Shown piece by piece: positions 1 to 11,663 of a stretch of DNA of 64,000 nucleotides; positions within the stretch are counted from its first letter, which is position 1; each line of letters opens with the position of its first letter. The stretch covers positions 66,366,006 through 66,430,005 of the forward strand of contig CM061245.1 of assembly GCA_030848705.1 (NCBI GenBank), read 5' to 3'. Under the pieces are notes generated by a model. The model was given only the letters and a program-made list of their open reading frames with translations. It did not search any database and was not told the origin of the DNA. The translations under genes and the position numbers were made by a program. The DNA is from Heracleum sosnowskyi (taxonomy: Eukaryota > Streptophyta > Magnoliopsida > Apiales > Apiaceae).

Positions 1-629
1 TTAAATTCTCTTCGATAGATTTCCATTTCCATCTCAAAAACTATCGAGAAATTACTTCGATAGGTTTCTTTTCTTTTCCAAAAACTATCGAAAAAAGCTT
101 TCGATAGATTTTGTTTAGTACTTAGAAAAACTATCGAATTTCCTAATTCGATATATTTTTGTTTCCTGTTTATTTTTAAACCTATTCTTGTTTAAAAATG
201 AACTTTTCCTATTTTATGTCCACTTAGAATCTGTTTAAGATTAACAAATTTACCAAAATCAAAGCTAATAGAAAACTCACAATTGTCTTAGACTAAAATC
301 GACTAAATATCATCAAATGTTATTAACCAATTAAAATCCAATAAATTATGATGCATTAATCTACAATGTTTTAAACAAAGTAAATTAATTCAAATTAAAT
401 AGATGCTTAAATATTTAGAACAAATATTAGCACCTAAATAATTTTAGAATTATTAACTAGTTAAATGCTAGAAGATATATCATCCATAAATATGACATAA
501 AATTAGTACAGTAATTCTAACTTACGAGAATTGCTCCTGAAAATAAATTCACGAGTCCTAAGGATATAGAAATTCTTAAACTAATGTATATACTAGGACT
601 ATCTTGCAGTTACTGACTTCTAATCAAAA
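1..629 (-). repeat. Element B: region downstream of pol (copia, minus strand)
   Basis: No coding capacity is seen. In the minus direction this follows the B pol stop codon, so it corresponds to the pol-to-ORF2 spacer of the related elements. The first 160 bases hold about seven copies of an 8-mer, TTCGATAG or its complement CTATCGAA, arranged as facing pairs. The rest is AT-rich and featureless to me. Assignment to B rests on position and on analogy with A, C and D, whose spacers also carry family motifs. Confidence 0.6.
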
Positions 630-1616
630 TCAATTAGAAAGATTTAACATCCCAAGTTCACCAACCAGCTTAGAAAAAGTGGATTCATCAAGCGGTTTAG
701 TAAAGATGTCTGCAATTTGTTCCTCTGTGGGTACAAAGTGTAACTCCACAGTTCCATTCATGACATGCTCTCGGATAAAATGATACATGATGTCGATGTT
801 CTTTGTCCTCGAGTGTTGCACTGGGTTGTTGGAGATTGCTATGGCACTTGTGTTGTCGCAAAATATTGGAATCTTAGTCAACAAAAGTCCATAGTCACGG
901 AGTTGGTTCCTCATCCACAAGATTTGAGCACAACAGCTACCAGCAGCTATGTATTCAACTTCAGCTGTTGAAGTGGACACTGAGTGCTGCTTCTTGCTAT
1001 ACCAAGAAACTAACATTCTTCCAAGAAACTGACAGCTTCCTGAAGTACTCTTCCGATCAATCTTACAACCTGCAAAATCTATGTCTGTATATCCAATAAG
1101 ATCAAATCATATATCTTTAGGGTACCAAATTCCAAGATTTGGGGTTCCCTTAAGATATCTAAATATTCGCTTAACAGCTATTAGATGAGATTCTTTGGGA
1201 TCAGACTAAAACCTAGCACACAAGCATGTTGCAAACATTATATCTGGTCTACTTGCAGTGAGATATAGTAAGGAGCCTATCATACCTCTATAGCTTGTGA
1301 TGTCAACCTTCTTACCAGTTTCATCCTTATCAAGCTTAGTGATAGTTGGCATTGGAGACTTTGCTGTAGATGAGTCTTCCATTTGATACTTCTTAAGAAG
1401 ATCTTTAATGTACTTGGACTGGCAAATGTATATTCCATCTAGCCTTTGCTACACTTGCAGTCCAAGAAAGAATGACAATTCACCCATCATGCTCATTTCA
1501 TATCGACTCTGAATTAACTTAGCAAATCTCTTGCATAGATCATCATTAGTAGAACCAAATATTATGTCATCAACATATACTTGCACCAATATCAAATCAT
1601 TTTTGTGCTTTTTGTA
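630..1616 (-). pseudogene. Element B pol, C-terminal part: reverse transcriptase end and RNase H
   Basis: Read on the minus strand, this is the C-terminal third of a Ty1/copia polyprotein. The catalytic YVDDIIFGS of reverse transcriptase lies near 1545-1580. The conserved SLLYLTASRPDIMFATCLC block follows near 1220-1275, and the RNase H motif with STAEVEYIAAGSCC lies near 930-990. The last 128 codons are open to 630. At least two in-frame stops interrupt the upstream part, near 1204 and 1110. The other part of this gene is at 54199-55336 on the same strand. Element A lies between them, with TTGTA at both junctions. It is a dead remnant. Confidence 0.9.
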
Positions 1617-2108
1617 TGTTAGATATAATTGCTGATGATTGTTTATCAGTGTTTAAGCAATAGGTACTCATCAGAGTCTACCGGAAGCCAGTCAGAGTTT
1701 ATTAAAGTCTGACGGGGTGAATGTTTGGTTTAGCAGTCGGTGCTTAATTGAAGATTCTAGAAGCAATATATTCTGAAGATGGAAAGAAGCAGAATATATT
1801 GAGATGTCTAAATAAATGGAACAGAAGACAGAAGCAATCCTAGATTGATATAAATTGTATAGCTGATTTATAGGATATCAATTAGAGATTGATTATGTAG
1901 TTGTGTACTATATAAACACAGATAGGTTAACCCTAAAAGGGATGCGAATACTGAATACATTATTCTTGTAACCTAGCAGCTCTCTGTGATTCTTTAACAT
2001 CACTGAGAGAAGAGTTATTTATATAATTCAGTTGTTGATTCATAAACAGTGTTCTCAATTGTTATTATCATACTTATATTGATTATATATTGTGTATTCG
2101 GCCTAACA
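1617..2108 (+). repeat. Element A 5' LTR
   Basis: Termini TGTTAG and CTAACA form a short inverted repeat. A TATA box (TATATAAAC, near 1909-1917) probably sets the start of the genomic RNA around 1945. Two copies of the family motif as TCAGAGT occur near 1670-1697. The matching LTR is 53702-54193, the same length. Confidence 0.95.
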
Positions 2109-2110
2109 AT

Positions 2111-2123
2111 TGGTATCAGAGCC
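2111..2123 (+). promoter_or_regulatory. Element A primer binding site
   Basis: TGGTATCAGAGCC, two bases inside the LTR, complements the 3' end of initiator methionyl-tRNA. This is the usual minus-strand primer of plant copia elements. Confidence 0.9.
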
Positions 2124-2170
2124 AAGGCTGTTAAATATATACAGTTTTCGATCTAAACACAAGTATAATC

Positions 2171-4507
2171 ATGGCTGAAAACATCCAGGCAGGTTCTAAT
2201 GCTCAAAAGGTTCAATCAACTTCTGTAAGTCGATATGAGACAATCAGGGTTCCAATTCTTAGACCTGTGGGATATCCAATATGGAAGGTAAAGATGACCA
2301 TGTTTCTAGAAGCCACAGATCCAGAATACCTTGATAGAATCAATGATGGTCCTCATATGTCAACCAAACTGTCTCCTGTTATTGATGGTCAAGAACAAAA
2401 GACTGTTCCAAAGGAAAAGAAAGATATGACTCCTGAGGACATCTCATCAATTGCAAAGGATGCAAAAGTTAGACATCTTCTCCACAGTGCCTTAGATAAT
2501 GTCATGTCTAACAGAGTCATTGGCTGTAAGACTGCCAAAGAAATTTGGGATGCTTTAGAAGTCAGGTGTCAAGGAACAAGTGCAATAAAGAAGAACAGGA
2601 AGACTATTCTCACACAGGAGTATGAACACTTTGATTCAAGACATGGTGAATCTTTGACTGAGACATATGACAGGTTTTGTAAACTGTTGAATGATCTGTC
2701 TCTGGTTGATAAAGAATATGAACTTGAAGAATCAAATCTCAAGTTTCTTCTATCCCTACCTGAAAGATGGGATTTGAAGGCGACAACAATACGAGACAAT
2801 TATGATCTTGCAGAAACAGATCTTGATGAAATCTATGGGTTGCTTAAAACTCATGAACTTGAAATAGAACAAAGAAACAAAAGATCTGGAAAGAAGACAG
2901 AATCTGTTGCTCTTAAAGTTGAAGAAAAGCCTGTCAAGAAGGTATCATCAAGAAAGAAAGCCAAGGGAAAGGCTTTAGTCATTAAATCTGACAGTGAGTG
3001 ATCAAACTCTGATGATGGCTCAAACACTGATGATGAAGCTTCTACTTCTGAGGATGATGAAGAAGAGATGATGAAAATGGCTGCTTTGATGGTGAAGACC
3101 TTCAGGAAGATGGGATTCAAGAACTTCAAGAAAGGGAAAAGATTCTCTAGGAGAGATTCAAACTCTGACAAGAGAAATTTCAGAAAGTCTGATGGAAGAG
3201 ATACCAAGTCTGGAAAGAAAGACAAGTCTGAGATCCAGTGCTACAAGTGTAAAGAGATGGGTCATTATGCTCCAGAGTGCAAGAAAGGAAAATCTGAGAA
3301 AGCACTCATCACTAAAGGCAAGGACGGGGCAGACACTTCAGACTCAGATGAGGGAGTCAATTATGCTCTCATGGCAACTGTTAAAGATGAAGCTGAGTCA
3401 TCTGAAAACAAGGTACCCCTAACAACTTATGCTTATGATACTGATAATATATCTGAACTAAGAATTTATCTTAAAAGCATACATGTTAGTTATAGGGATC
3501 AGACTTTAGAGAATGAAAGAATCAAATCTGAGAATCTAGGTCTTAAAGAGAGGAATAAATTTCTTGAAGAGAGACTTGTTAACATGCAACAAGTTCAAAA
3601 GGAGAGAGATAATGCTGTTTATGTTGAACAGAAATTGCTTAAAAGATATAGGCAAATAGAATCTGGGTTGGAAAAAGAGAGGAAAGTGATTAAAACCTGG
3701 ACCAATTATGGAAAAGACACACATCAAGTTTTTCAGACAGATACTGTAGGATTAGGTTACTGTGAGGAAGATGAACTTAGGTTTAAAGATAAAGTTAAAG
3801 TGAAACCACAACTTAAACCTGTGAAATTTGTTTCTGAAACCAGTAAGCTAAAATATGTAGTTGTGAAAGAAGCTGTTATGGAACCAGTTGAAACTTGTGA
3901 AAATCAGGTTAATGTTGGTTCAAGAACAGAAAATCAGATTGTGTTAGAAGCTGTTAAAGAACCAGTAAAAATCTGTGATAAACAGGTTAATGTTGGTTCT
4001 ATGACAGAAAAACAATTCAAACATAAGCTCAAAGAAGTAAAGTCTGTCAACAAACAGAAAATGTTTAAGAAAAATAGGAATGGAAAAGTAGGCATTAATA
4101 AAAGAAATGATTATCTGCCTGATTCTGCTGCTCCTAGAAAAACATGTCATAGTTGTGGTAGTACTAACCATCTTGCCAGGTTTTGCAAGAAGAACAAAAA
4201 TATTAATTCTTTACCCTCCAAGGATGGAGTAAAAAATGATTATGTTCGGGTTAGACCACAGACTTTATGCACACACTGTGGGAGCACTTGGCATTCCATT
4301 TATACTTGCAAGAGTTATCATGCTATTTATCACAACTATTATGAGCTAAAACCCAACTTGAAATGGGTTAGAGCAAACTCTGCAAGTGTAAAGTCTGACA
4401 ATGTTAGTTTAAACTCTGTTGATAGTGATTCCGCTGCAAAAGCTAACAATGTTAAGAAAGCCAAAGGATCCAAGCAAGTCTGGATCCTTAAATCTAACAC
4501 TCAGTGA
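2171..4507 (+). pseudogene. Element A gag (one in-frame stop)
   Basis: The frame starts at the first ATG after the primer site and runs to 4507, broken only by TGA at 2999-3001. The N-terminal two thirds match copia Gag (PIWKVKMTMFLE at the start, then a UBN2-type Gag domain). A CCHC knuckle, CYKCKEMGHYAPEC, lies near 3240. A charged coiled-coil-like stretch near 3480-3700 precedes two further knuckles, CHSCGSTNHLARFC (near 4147) and CTHCGSTWHSIYTC (near 4270). Gag coats the RNA and builds the particle. The stop lies directly before a family motif, in an Asp/Ser-rich linker. Bases 3413-4523 look like a removable intron (separate entry). Pol follows in another frame with no ATG of its own. Confidence 0.88.
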
Positions 4508-4523
4508 TTGTTTGTGATTGCAG
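3413..4523 (+). other. Element A: candidate gag-pol intron
   Basis: Donor AAG|GTACC with GT at 3413; acceptor TTTGTGATTGCAG|GG ending at 4523. Both cuts fall between codons (1242 bases, 414 codons, from the gag ATG to 3412; protease frame resumes at 4524). Removing these 1111 bases deletes the last two zinc knuckles and the gag stop and joins front Gag to protease in frame. The same positions are used in C and D. Inferred from sequence only. Confidence 0.6.
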
Positions 4524-4769
4524 GGCATAAAAGAGAGCACTCTTATCTTGGACAGTGGATGCTCAGGACACATGACTGGAAATAAAGCCCTGCTATCAGA
4601 TTTTGAGGAAAAAGCTGGCCCAAAAGTTTCCTATGGAGATGGCAACATAGGACGTACTCTGGGATATGGCAATATCAATCTTGGAAGTGTCATCATCACA
4701 AATGTAGCTCTAGTCTTAGGACTCAAGCATGATCTGCTTTCTGTGAGTCAAATCTGTGACAGAGGATAC
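4524..4769 (+). pseudogene. Element A pol, first part: aspartic protease
   Basis: This is the start of the copia polyprotein. The protease catalytic motif is in TLILDSGCSGHMTG (near 4536-4577), followed by the typical LGLKHDLLSVSQICDRG. The frame is open from just after the gag stop but has no ATG, so expression needs splicing, frameshifting or readthrough. Element E interrupts it at 4769. The reading frame resumes in the same phase at 37735, after the repeated GATAC. Confidence 0.9.
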
Positions 4770-7700
4770 TATAACGACCTAGAAAATTCGTTGTATTTAA
4801 TTAAGTGTTTAATTGATTTTTAAATGCAAATTATGTGAATTATGAGATGGATATATTTTTGGGAAGTCAAGTTATGTGTGAAATCATGATTATGTGATTA
4901 TATGATGATTGGTATATGTCGTATATGCTCGTGAATTTTATTTATATTTTTTTTGGAGCATTAAAAGTATTTTTAAAGTGCATTTTTAATCTTTTAAAAT
5001 TCATATAAAATCGTTGGAGTTGATTTTTAATCATGAGATCTTTTGTAATATCATCATTTTGATATGACTTAGTTTATAAAATTGGTGTGAATATTTAATT
5101 GTGTGATTTGATATTTTAAAATGATTTAAAAAGCATTATTTCACTTAAAGGACTTTTTCTTGTAAAATCTATATTAAATTCATTTTTGACTCTAAAATTA
5201 TTTTAAAAATATGGGGATGTTCCTAATTTCACAAACTTCATTTTAGAAATTTTTATTTTTTTTTTCTCCCCATCCTTGATTTAATTTCGAATTTAGAGTG
5301 ATTAAAACTTTGTTTTTCAGCTTAAGTAAATAACAATTGGGAAATTACGTTTTTGCCCCTGGATTCAGATATATATCAAAACATCAATCTCTTTTCTTTC
5401 CTCTCCACTGCTGCTCGCGACTGTCTCTCTCTCCCTTGTGTTCGTGAGCTCCTTGAAAACCCTCTTTCATTTCTCCACATGCAAGGCCTTTTCCTTGGCC
5501 GATTCTCTTGATTTTGGTGTTAAATCGAAGCTTGACACCTCTAGTTTATTACCCTGCTTTGTTCTTGTCGATTCGTTTATATATATAAATCTGTCCGTGT
5601 ATGTATATGTTTGTATATACGGGTTTGTGTTGGGTCTATGATGATTCTTTCAATTTGATAATTATTAAGCAGACCCTTTGAGTTTATTTAGTTAATTGGT
5701 GAGGTTTGTGGAAGGAAACCCGATTTTCCGGGCACCTCCAAACCATTGCCGCCGTCGGCAATGAGCTCCGGCGAGCCGACGGGGACGATGATGATGCTTT
5801 TGAGTCCGATTATTGTATTGATTAGCTATGTTAGTTACAATTTTGGTTGCATGTAAAAGAAATCGAAATGCATGTATATTTTCGATTTTTCCCCTTTTAT
5901 AAAATCGGTTTGAAAATTTGTTTATGTTGATGTTTGATTGTTAATCTCGGTTTATAGTGATTGCATGTTGATTAATTATGTTGGGTATAGATAGTTCAGA
6001 AATTTTGATGTTAAAAGTTTTGATTTGGAGATTTTAGTGAAGTCCCAAGTATTTGAATTGTTAATTTGGGTATTTGATAAATGCATGTAAAAGTTTTGAG
6101 TAATTTCTTGAGTACACCTCCTTAAGGTTCTGATTTGTTAGTGTTGAGTGTGATTACTTGATGATTATTTGTGGTAGAGTTTATAATGGTGGAATGGTTT
6201 TGTGTAGACATACATCATGCTGAAATTTCCAGAAAACTGTCTGCCCTGTTCTGTTTTGCTTTATTTCAAATTGTTGCTGCCTGTTTTAGACAGAGGGCTT
6301 AGGATGTCAATGTTCTAAATTGAATCTAGTTTGTGCACGCGCTGATTTTGTATCGATAGGATTTACGAATAAAAAGTTATACTTGTTTTACTAAAAGTTG
6401 CGCAGCTGAGATTTTTCTGTGCTTAGTACCTACTTTATACAGTTCGTTTTTATACTAAATAAAGTGTTCTGAAGTTGAAACTTTTATGCTAAGTTGTTTT
6501 TGTAATCAGGAAGTAGCCTGTCAAATTTGGTAATTGTTTGATTAGTTTTGGATTTATGAAAAATGTTTTGGTAAAGTATGCGCAGTTGATTTTCTGCTTT
6601 TTGAGATGAAACATGGTTATAAAAAAAATGTTAAGGATATGGTTGGCTTGATCAAATTGATTTAAGGGATACCAAGTGTGGTATGATTTGAAAGGTATAT
6701 TATTATATGTATATATGTATAAGGAGCATGTTATGTGTATGACAATGTGCATTTATATGGTTGATTGCCTATTACGTGGTTATAATTATTTTGTGGTATA
6801 ACTATTATATGTTTACGCGCTAGGATGCGTTTGGGTAGTTTAGAATAAAGGATTGACATTTTAGAGAGGGAATTCTAAGATAGATTATATTCTTTTGTAG
6901 AGTCCAAGGAAGTGGAACTTAGAGAGTTCAAGGAAGTGGAACTTAGGGAACAAGGGAAAGACTAAGGTGGAAAACCAGTGATTGCTCATTACCCTTTATC
7001 TACTTAAGGCAAGTAATCCAAACTTGCTTTCGTATTTCGATTCCATTGTTTCATTTTGACATATATGAATTGTTACCTTATCTTGATATACCTTTAACTC
7101 TGAAAACACCTATTGTTCATTGATAACCCTTACCTTTGTTCATATATACCATGTTGAACTGTATACCATGCTTTGTTTAGTTCTTGATCCTTAAACCTTT
7201 ATACCATGTTCATATCCATGAATTGAAACCTGATAACCTATAATTCTATAACCTGAACTTGATCATATACTTATGCATTCCCTTTTTATACCTGAAAGTG
7301 AATACACCTAACTCTCATTCTAGTACATTTCCAGAACAGACCCGATGATAAATATTTCTTATATTCCACTAATAGAAATCCAAAGTGTTTTGATGGAACT
7401 TATCTGATTTCCAAAGGACTTCTTTATATCTGAAAATGTTTTAAAAAGGAATAAGGTTTGGACTCATTTAAATTCTGATTTATGGTTTCCACGGATTCCT
7501 AAGATTGGAGGCGTAAGAGGCCGAGTAACGCCGGTCCAGCATTTTTTTTAATTATAATAAATGGACTAGGGATGGACTAGTCTAAAGGCCAATGTGTGCC
7601 TAATGGGACCCAATACAAGGACCAGAGGGACTGTGTGTCCGGTATGGGGACTTTACGTGGCTGATCACCCGTATTGTCCGGTGCGTTGTGAAAAATCTCC

Positions 7701-8107
7701 AAAATTACTTATTGTTTTTGAAACGGATATCTTGAAAATGAAATTGGTTTACCCTTTGAAATTGCATATTTATGCCATTGTTCTGATAAATCCCTAATGT
7801 GGATTCTGCTACAACCATGCCATATATATTGATATTGGAAACTGTTTTGAAGCTATATATTCAATTCATTGTTTTGATAATCCCTTGATACGGATCTTGC
7901 TATACCCATGTCGTACATATTGATATTGAAACTGTTTCCCAGTGGATAACTGTATGGTCATATTATTATTACTTGCTGGGCATTTGGCTCATTCTTTTTC
8001 CCTATTCTAACCCACAGTGAAACGAGAAGATGGTACGTACATTTCAGACAGCTAGGAAGTCTTCCTATAGGGTTGTTTTTGGGATGCCAGCTCAGGTAGG
8101 TGATGGC
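4770..8107 (+). repeat. Element E 5' LTR, first part
   Basis: This is 93% of the LTR, up to the point where D entered (ATGGC at 8103-8107). It is unusually long and AT-rich, with a pyrimidine-rich stretch near 5390-5440 and a GC-rich island near 5725-5790. Short ORFs inside recur in the 3' LTR without sign of function. It matches 34150-37487 with only scattered substitutions. Confidence 0.95.
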
Positions 8108-9127
8108 TGTTAGGAATATGTTGTTCTTGATGATAAGCATAAAACACTTAGTAGAATTTGTGTAAAGTCAATTTTGTAGCTGTCAACGAAATAGCATGCT
8201 TAGCAGTGTTTCGTTGACAGGAAGCTCATCAACGAAATGAGTGTTGTAGCAATTGCATTGTACAATACTTCACAGTATGATAGGCATTCTATTATATGTT
8301 TTAGATAGGTTTTCTAAGTCATGTTGACTATGTACTAGATAGGCAAAATAGGTTGGTTAATTGTAAATATGTAATGCCTTGTAATTCTGCCTAAGTGAAG
8401 ACATGTCAACGGTATGAAGATTACTCTGTCAACGGTATGGAGTTTACCCATCAACGAAACGAGGGAAACACCATCAACGAAATGAAGAATGAAGCTATCA
8501 ACGAAACACATCTCCTTGCTATCAACGAATCAATGTTGCTTTTTGAACAGTTGACAAAGTGATAGTGACAGTTTACTGAACAGATCTAAAAGGAGATATG
8601 GAAGTGTACTTTGCATTGGAAACCATCAAAGTGGATACTGGAAATAAGGAAACATTCCAATTTCCAATAAGGCTCTTGGGAATGATTATAATGAGCATGA
8701 AGACAAAAGCTAAGATCTCCAAGGACCATTGGACAAAAGGAATGAAAAGCAAGCTACTGATGGTTACTACTATTATTCTTTAGTTTAACCAAACGTAGAA
8801 TTGTAAACTTGGGATATATAACCAAGTGTAGCAGTTACTTTAGAAGTGAGAGAAGAAACACAAATAGATTGTATTAGCTATTTTGAGAGCAATTCTTCTC
8901 TACAACCTTGTAACTGAGCAGCTGTGTACTTTTGTATCACAGATTATTTCCGCAATAAAAACACTTCAGTTGGATCATCAAACAATCCAACTGAATTATT
9001 TATATCTTGTGTTTTTATTTATTCAGTTCAGTTTTACTTTATAAAGTGTTTTAGTTTCAAGAAAATATCAAGAATTGTATTCAACCCCCCCCCTTCTACA
9101 ATTCTGTTAGGTCATTTGGGAATAACA
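8108..9127 (+). repeat. Element D 5' LTR
   Basis: Begins TGTTAGG and ends AATAACA. It has a TATA box (TATATAA, 8815-8821) and a polyadenylation signal (AATAAA, 8954-8959), with a C-tract and TTCT near 9090-9107. Nine copies of the family motif lie at about 8183, 8211 (reverse), 8229, 8405, 8428, 8451, 8473, 8498 and 8522, all upstream of the TATA box and so in U3. Confidence 0.95.
8815..8821 (+). promoter_or_regulatory. Element D LTR promoter (TATA box)
   Basis: TATATAA sits about 310 bases before the LTR end, with the AATAAA signal 130 bases downstream. This is the normal U3-R layout. The same box is at 20919-20925 in the 3' LTR. Confidence 0.65.
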
Positions 9128-9129
9128 AT

Positions 9130-9140
9130 TGGTATCAGAG
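9130..9140 (+). promoter_or_regulatory. Element D primer binding site
   Basis: TGGTATCAGAG, two bases inside the LTR, complements initiator methionyl-tRNA. Confidence 0.9.
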
Positions 9141-9191
9141 AGAGCTTCTAACATACAAGAAGTTTAAAGATCAAGACCAAAAACAGAAACC

Positions 9192-11663
9192 ATGGTGAAG
9201 AAGGATGCAGGTGTGAAGATACCAGTTCTTGATAAAGACAATTACTTTCACTGGAAAGTAAAGATGCATTTACATCTCATGTCTATGGATGAGAGGTATG
9301 TAGACTGCATTGAGAAAGGTCCACACGTTCCCATGAAGCTTGATTCTAGAGTTGGACTGCCAGATGATGCACCTGATGTAGAGATTCCAAAAACTGTCTC
9401 AGAATGGACTATTGAAGATATTGCAGAAGTTCATAAAGACAAAAGGACCATGAACATTCTGTTTAATGGTTTGGAGCAAGAGATGTTTGACAATGTTATC
9501 AACTGTACAACCTCTAAGGAAGTATGGGATACTGTTAGAACTCTCTGTGAAGGAACTGAGCAAGTCAGGGAAAATAAAATGCAACTCCTTATACAACAAT
9601 ATGAGCATTTTCATTTTAAAGCTGGTGAAACCCTAAATGACACGTTTAGTAGGTTTCAAAAGCTTTTGAATGGATTAAAGTTGTATGGGAGGATCTATCA
9701 AACCAAGGATTCAAACCTTAAATTTCTTAGAGCTCTTCCAAAAGAATGGAAGCCTATGACCGTTTCTCTCAGAAACACTCAAGAGTACAAAGACTACACT
9801 CTTGAAAGGCTTTATGGAACCTTGAAGACTTATGAGCTGGAAATGGAGCAAGATGAGGAAATTGAAAAGGTACAAAAGAAGGGTGGATCTATTGCATTGA
9901 TTGCATCTGTGAACCAACTTGAAGATGACAATAAAGAAACTGCAAAGGCCACAACTAGTCGATCTAGTTGTAGGAGTGATGTTAGCAAGGGTAAAGACAA
10001 GATGACAGAAGAAGAAGAATCAGAACCAGCCAACTTGGAGGACTTAGATGAGATTGATGAACACATTGCTTTTCTGTCTAGAAAATTCTCTAAGTTCAAG
10101 TTCAAAAGAAACTCAGAAGCAAGGCCACCAAGAAGAGACTTTCAACCTAGCAAAACAAACTGGATTGAAAAGTCTAAGTCAAAATGTTTCAATTGTGGAA
10201 TGCTTGGTCACTTTGCTGGAGACTGCAGAAAGCCCAAGATTGAGAAGGGCAACAGGAAATTTGAGCCTGTTGATTATAAAAAGAAATACTTTGAACTTCT
10301 CAAACAAAAAGAAAAGGCTTTCATGTCTCAGGAGTATGATTGGGCTGGTAATGGTGAAGATTCTGATGATGATATTGAGTATGTCAACTTGGCTCTTATG
10401 GCTGACAATCATGAGCAGGAAGCAAGTTCCTCAAGCAACCAGGTAACAATTACTAATCTTTCTGAGCTTTCTAAAGAGGAATGCGACAATGCAGTAAATG
10501 AAATGTCTACTGTATTATATAATTTGTGTGTTACTCTTAAATCACTTACTAAAGAGAATTCAAGAATAAAAGAGACCAATCTGCTCTTAAGTGATAGGAA
10601 TGCAATGTTAGAAGCACAGCTCATTGAATTTGAGAAAATGAGATGTGTTAGTAGGGATGCTAAGAAGGAACTTGAGAACGTGTTACAAAGGGAAGAAATT
10701 CTTAAAACACAACTTGAGATAGAACAAGGTGTGATTGCAAAATGGAAGGATGCCAGGAATGTTGCTGCCAACATAATTAATGTTCAAGGCGTGGAATCCT
10801 TCTGTGAGCAATCATGGAAAAGGAACAAAGAGAAGCTAGGGTATGTTGGTGAAACCTTAGAATCAGAAACAGAGTCAACAAACAACAATGATCATTTGTT
10901 GAAGGTTGATATGTCAACGGAATGCAATGTTTCGTTGACACATGAACCATCAACCGATCAGGCTGTTTCGTTGACAAACAAAGAAAAAAATAAACTCACT
11001 AGACTTAATGACAAGTATGGTCCTGTCACCAAGAACTTTGTTCAAGGTGAGTCTAGTAAATCAAAGAAAATTGAGAAGCCTGTTGAGAGAGCTAATGTAG
11101 GTCACTTGTCTAACAAGAAATTGAAAGACAAGGTAGAGAAAGTTCATAATGAGGCTAAGGGAAATAAAAAGAATAACATGAATGGCAAAGTAGGAATTAA
11201 CAAACACAACAATTACACACCTGATAAATATGCTCCTAGAAAGACATGTGTTAATTGTGGAAGTGTTAGTCATTTGTCTACTAACTGCAAATCTGTTAAG
11301 AAATCTGCCAATGTGAAAATGCCCAAGCCTGCAATGAACAGTTCCATGCCTACAATGCCTGTTATGTCTAACATGTTTGCTCCATATGCACAATTTCAGA
11401 ATCCATATGCTAGCATGCCATTTGTGTCTAATCCTTACATGAATATGTTTAACATGCCACAAATGCCATGGAACATGAATAACATGATTGTTCCTCCAAC
11501 TATGCATGCTATGAATGAAAATATGAGCAACCCTCAGAAATCAACACCAAGGGTAAAGATTGATTTGAATCAATCTGAGCCCAAAGTGAAAAATGGTACA
11601 AAAGGGAATGCAAAGGCTAACAAGACAGGACCCAAGGAAACTTGGGTACCAAAATCAACTTGA
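9192..11663 (+). CDS. gag: Element D Gag
   Basis: An intact 823-residue copia Gag; the ATG is the first after the primer site. It begins with VPVLDKDNYFHWKVKM-like sequence (PVLDKDNYFHWKVKM near residue 11), then a UBN2-type Gag domain to about residue 230. An acidic linker follows, and the first CCHC knuckle, CFNCGMLGHFAGDC, lies near residue 332. Residues 440-540 look coiled-coil. Around 570-600 three family motifs are translated as STE, SLT and SLT. A second knuckle, CVNCGSVSHLSTNC, lies near residue 686, followed by a Met/Pro/Asn-rich tail. Gag forms the particle and binds RNA. Long for copia Gag but usual for Sirevirus-like elements. Bases from 10443 may be spliced out to make Gag-Pol. 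Confidence 0.95.
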   Translation: MVKKDAGVKIPVLDKDNYFHWKVKMHLHLMSMDERYVDCIEKGPHVPMKLDSRVGLPDDAPDVEIPKTVSEWTIEDIAEVHKDKRTMNILFNGLEQEMFDNVINCTTSKEVWDTVRTLCEGTEQVRENKMQLLIQQYEHFHFKAGETLNDTFSRFQKLLNGLKLYGRIYQTKDSNLKFLRALPKEWKPMTVSLRNTQEYKDYTLERLYGTLKTYELEMEQDEEIEKVQKKGGSIALIASVNQLEDDNKETAKATTSRSSCRSDVSKGKDKMTEEEESEPANLEDLDEIDEHIAFLSRKFSKFKFKRNSEARPPRRDFQPSKTNWIEKSKSKCFNCGMLGHFAGDCRKPKIEKGNRKFEPVDYKKKYFELLKQKEKAFMSQEYDWAGNGEDSDDDIEYVNLALMADNHEQEASSSSNQVTITNLSELSKEECDNAVNEMSTVLYNLCVTLKSLTKENSRIKETNLLLSDRNAMLEAQLIEFEKMRCVSRDAKKELENVLQREEILKTQLEIEQGVIAKWKDARNVAANIINVQGVESFCEQSWKRNKEKLGYVGETLESETESTNNNDHLLKVDMSTECNVSLTHEPSTDQAVSLTNKEKNKLTRLNDKYGPVTKNFVQGESSKSKKIEKPVERANVGHLSNKKLKDKVEKVHNEAKGNKKNNMNGKVGINKHNNYTPDKYAPRKTCVNCGSVSHLSTNCKSVKKSANVKMPKPAMNSSMPTMPVMSNMFAPYAQFQNPYASMPFVSNPYMNMFNMPQMPWNMNNMIVPPTMHAMNENMSNPQKSTPRVKIDLNQSEPKVKNGTKGNAKANKTGPKETWVPKST

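Noticed and set aside
5438..7797. Short ORFs in the E LTR (for example 5438-5641 and 7594-7797), repeated in the 3' LTR
   Set aside because: Low-complexity or AT-rich frames with no homology; the LTR copies are near identical, so conservation says nothing.
8598..8783. A 61-codon ORF in the D LTR, repeated at 20702-20887
   Set aside because: It lies upstream of the LTR TATA box, has no recognisable domain, and is duplicated only because the LTR is duplicated.
11061..11507. Long minus-strand frames opposite D gag, pol and ORF2
   Set aside because: They are shadows of the real plus-strand genes, rich in the residues expected from complementing Met/Asn or Glu/Lys codons.
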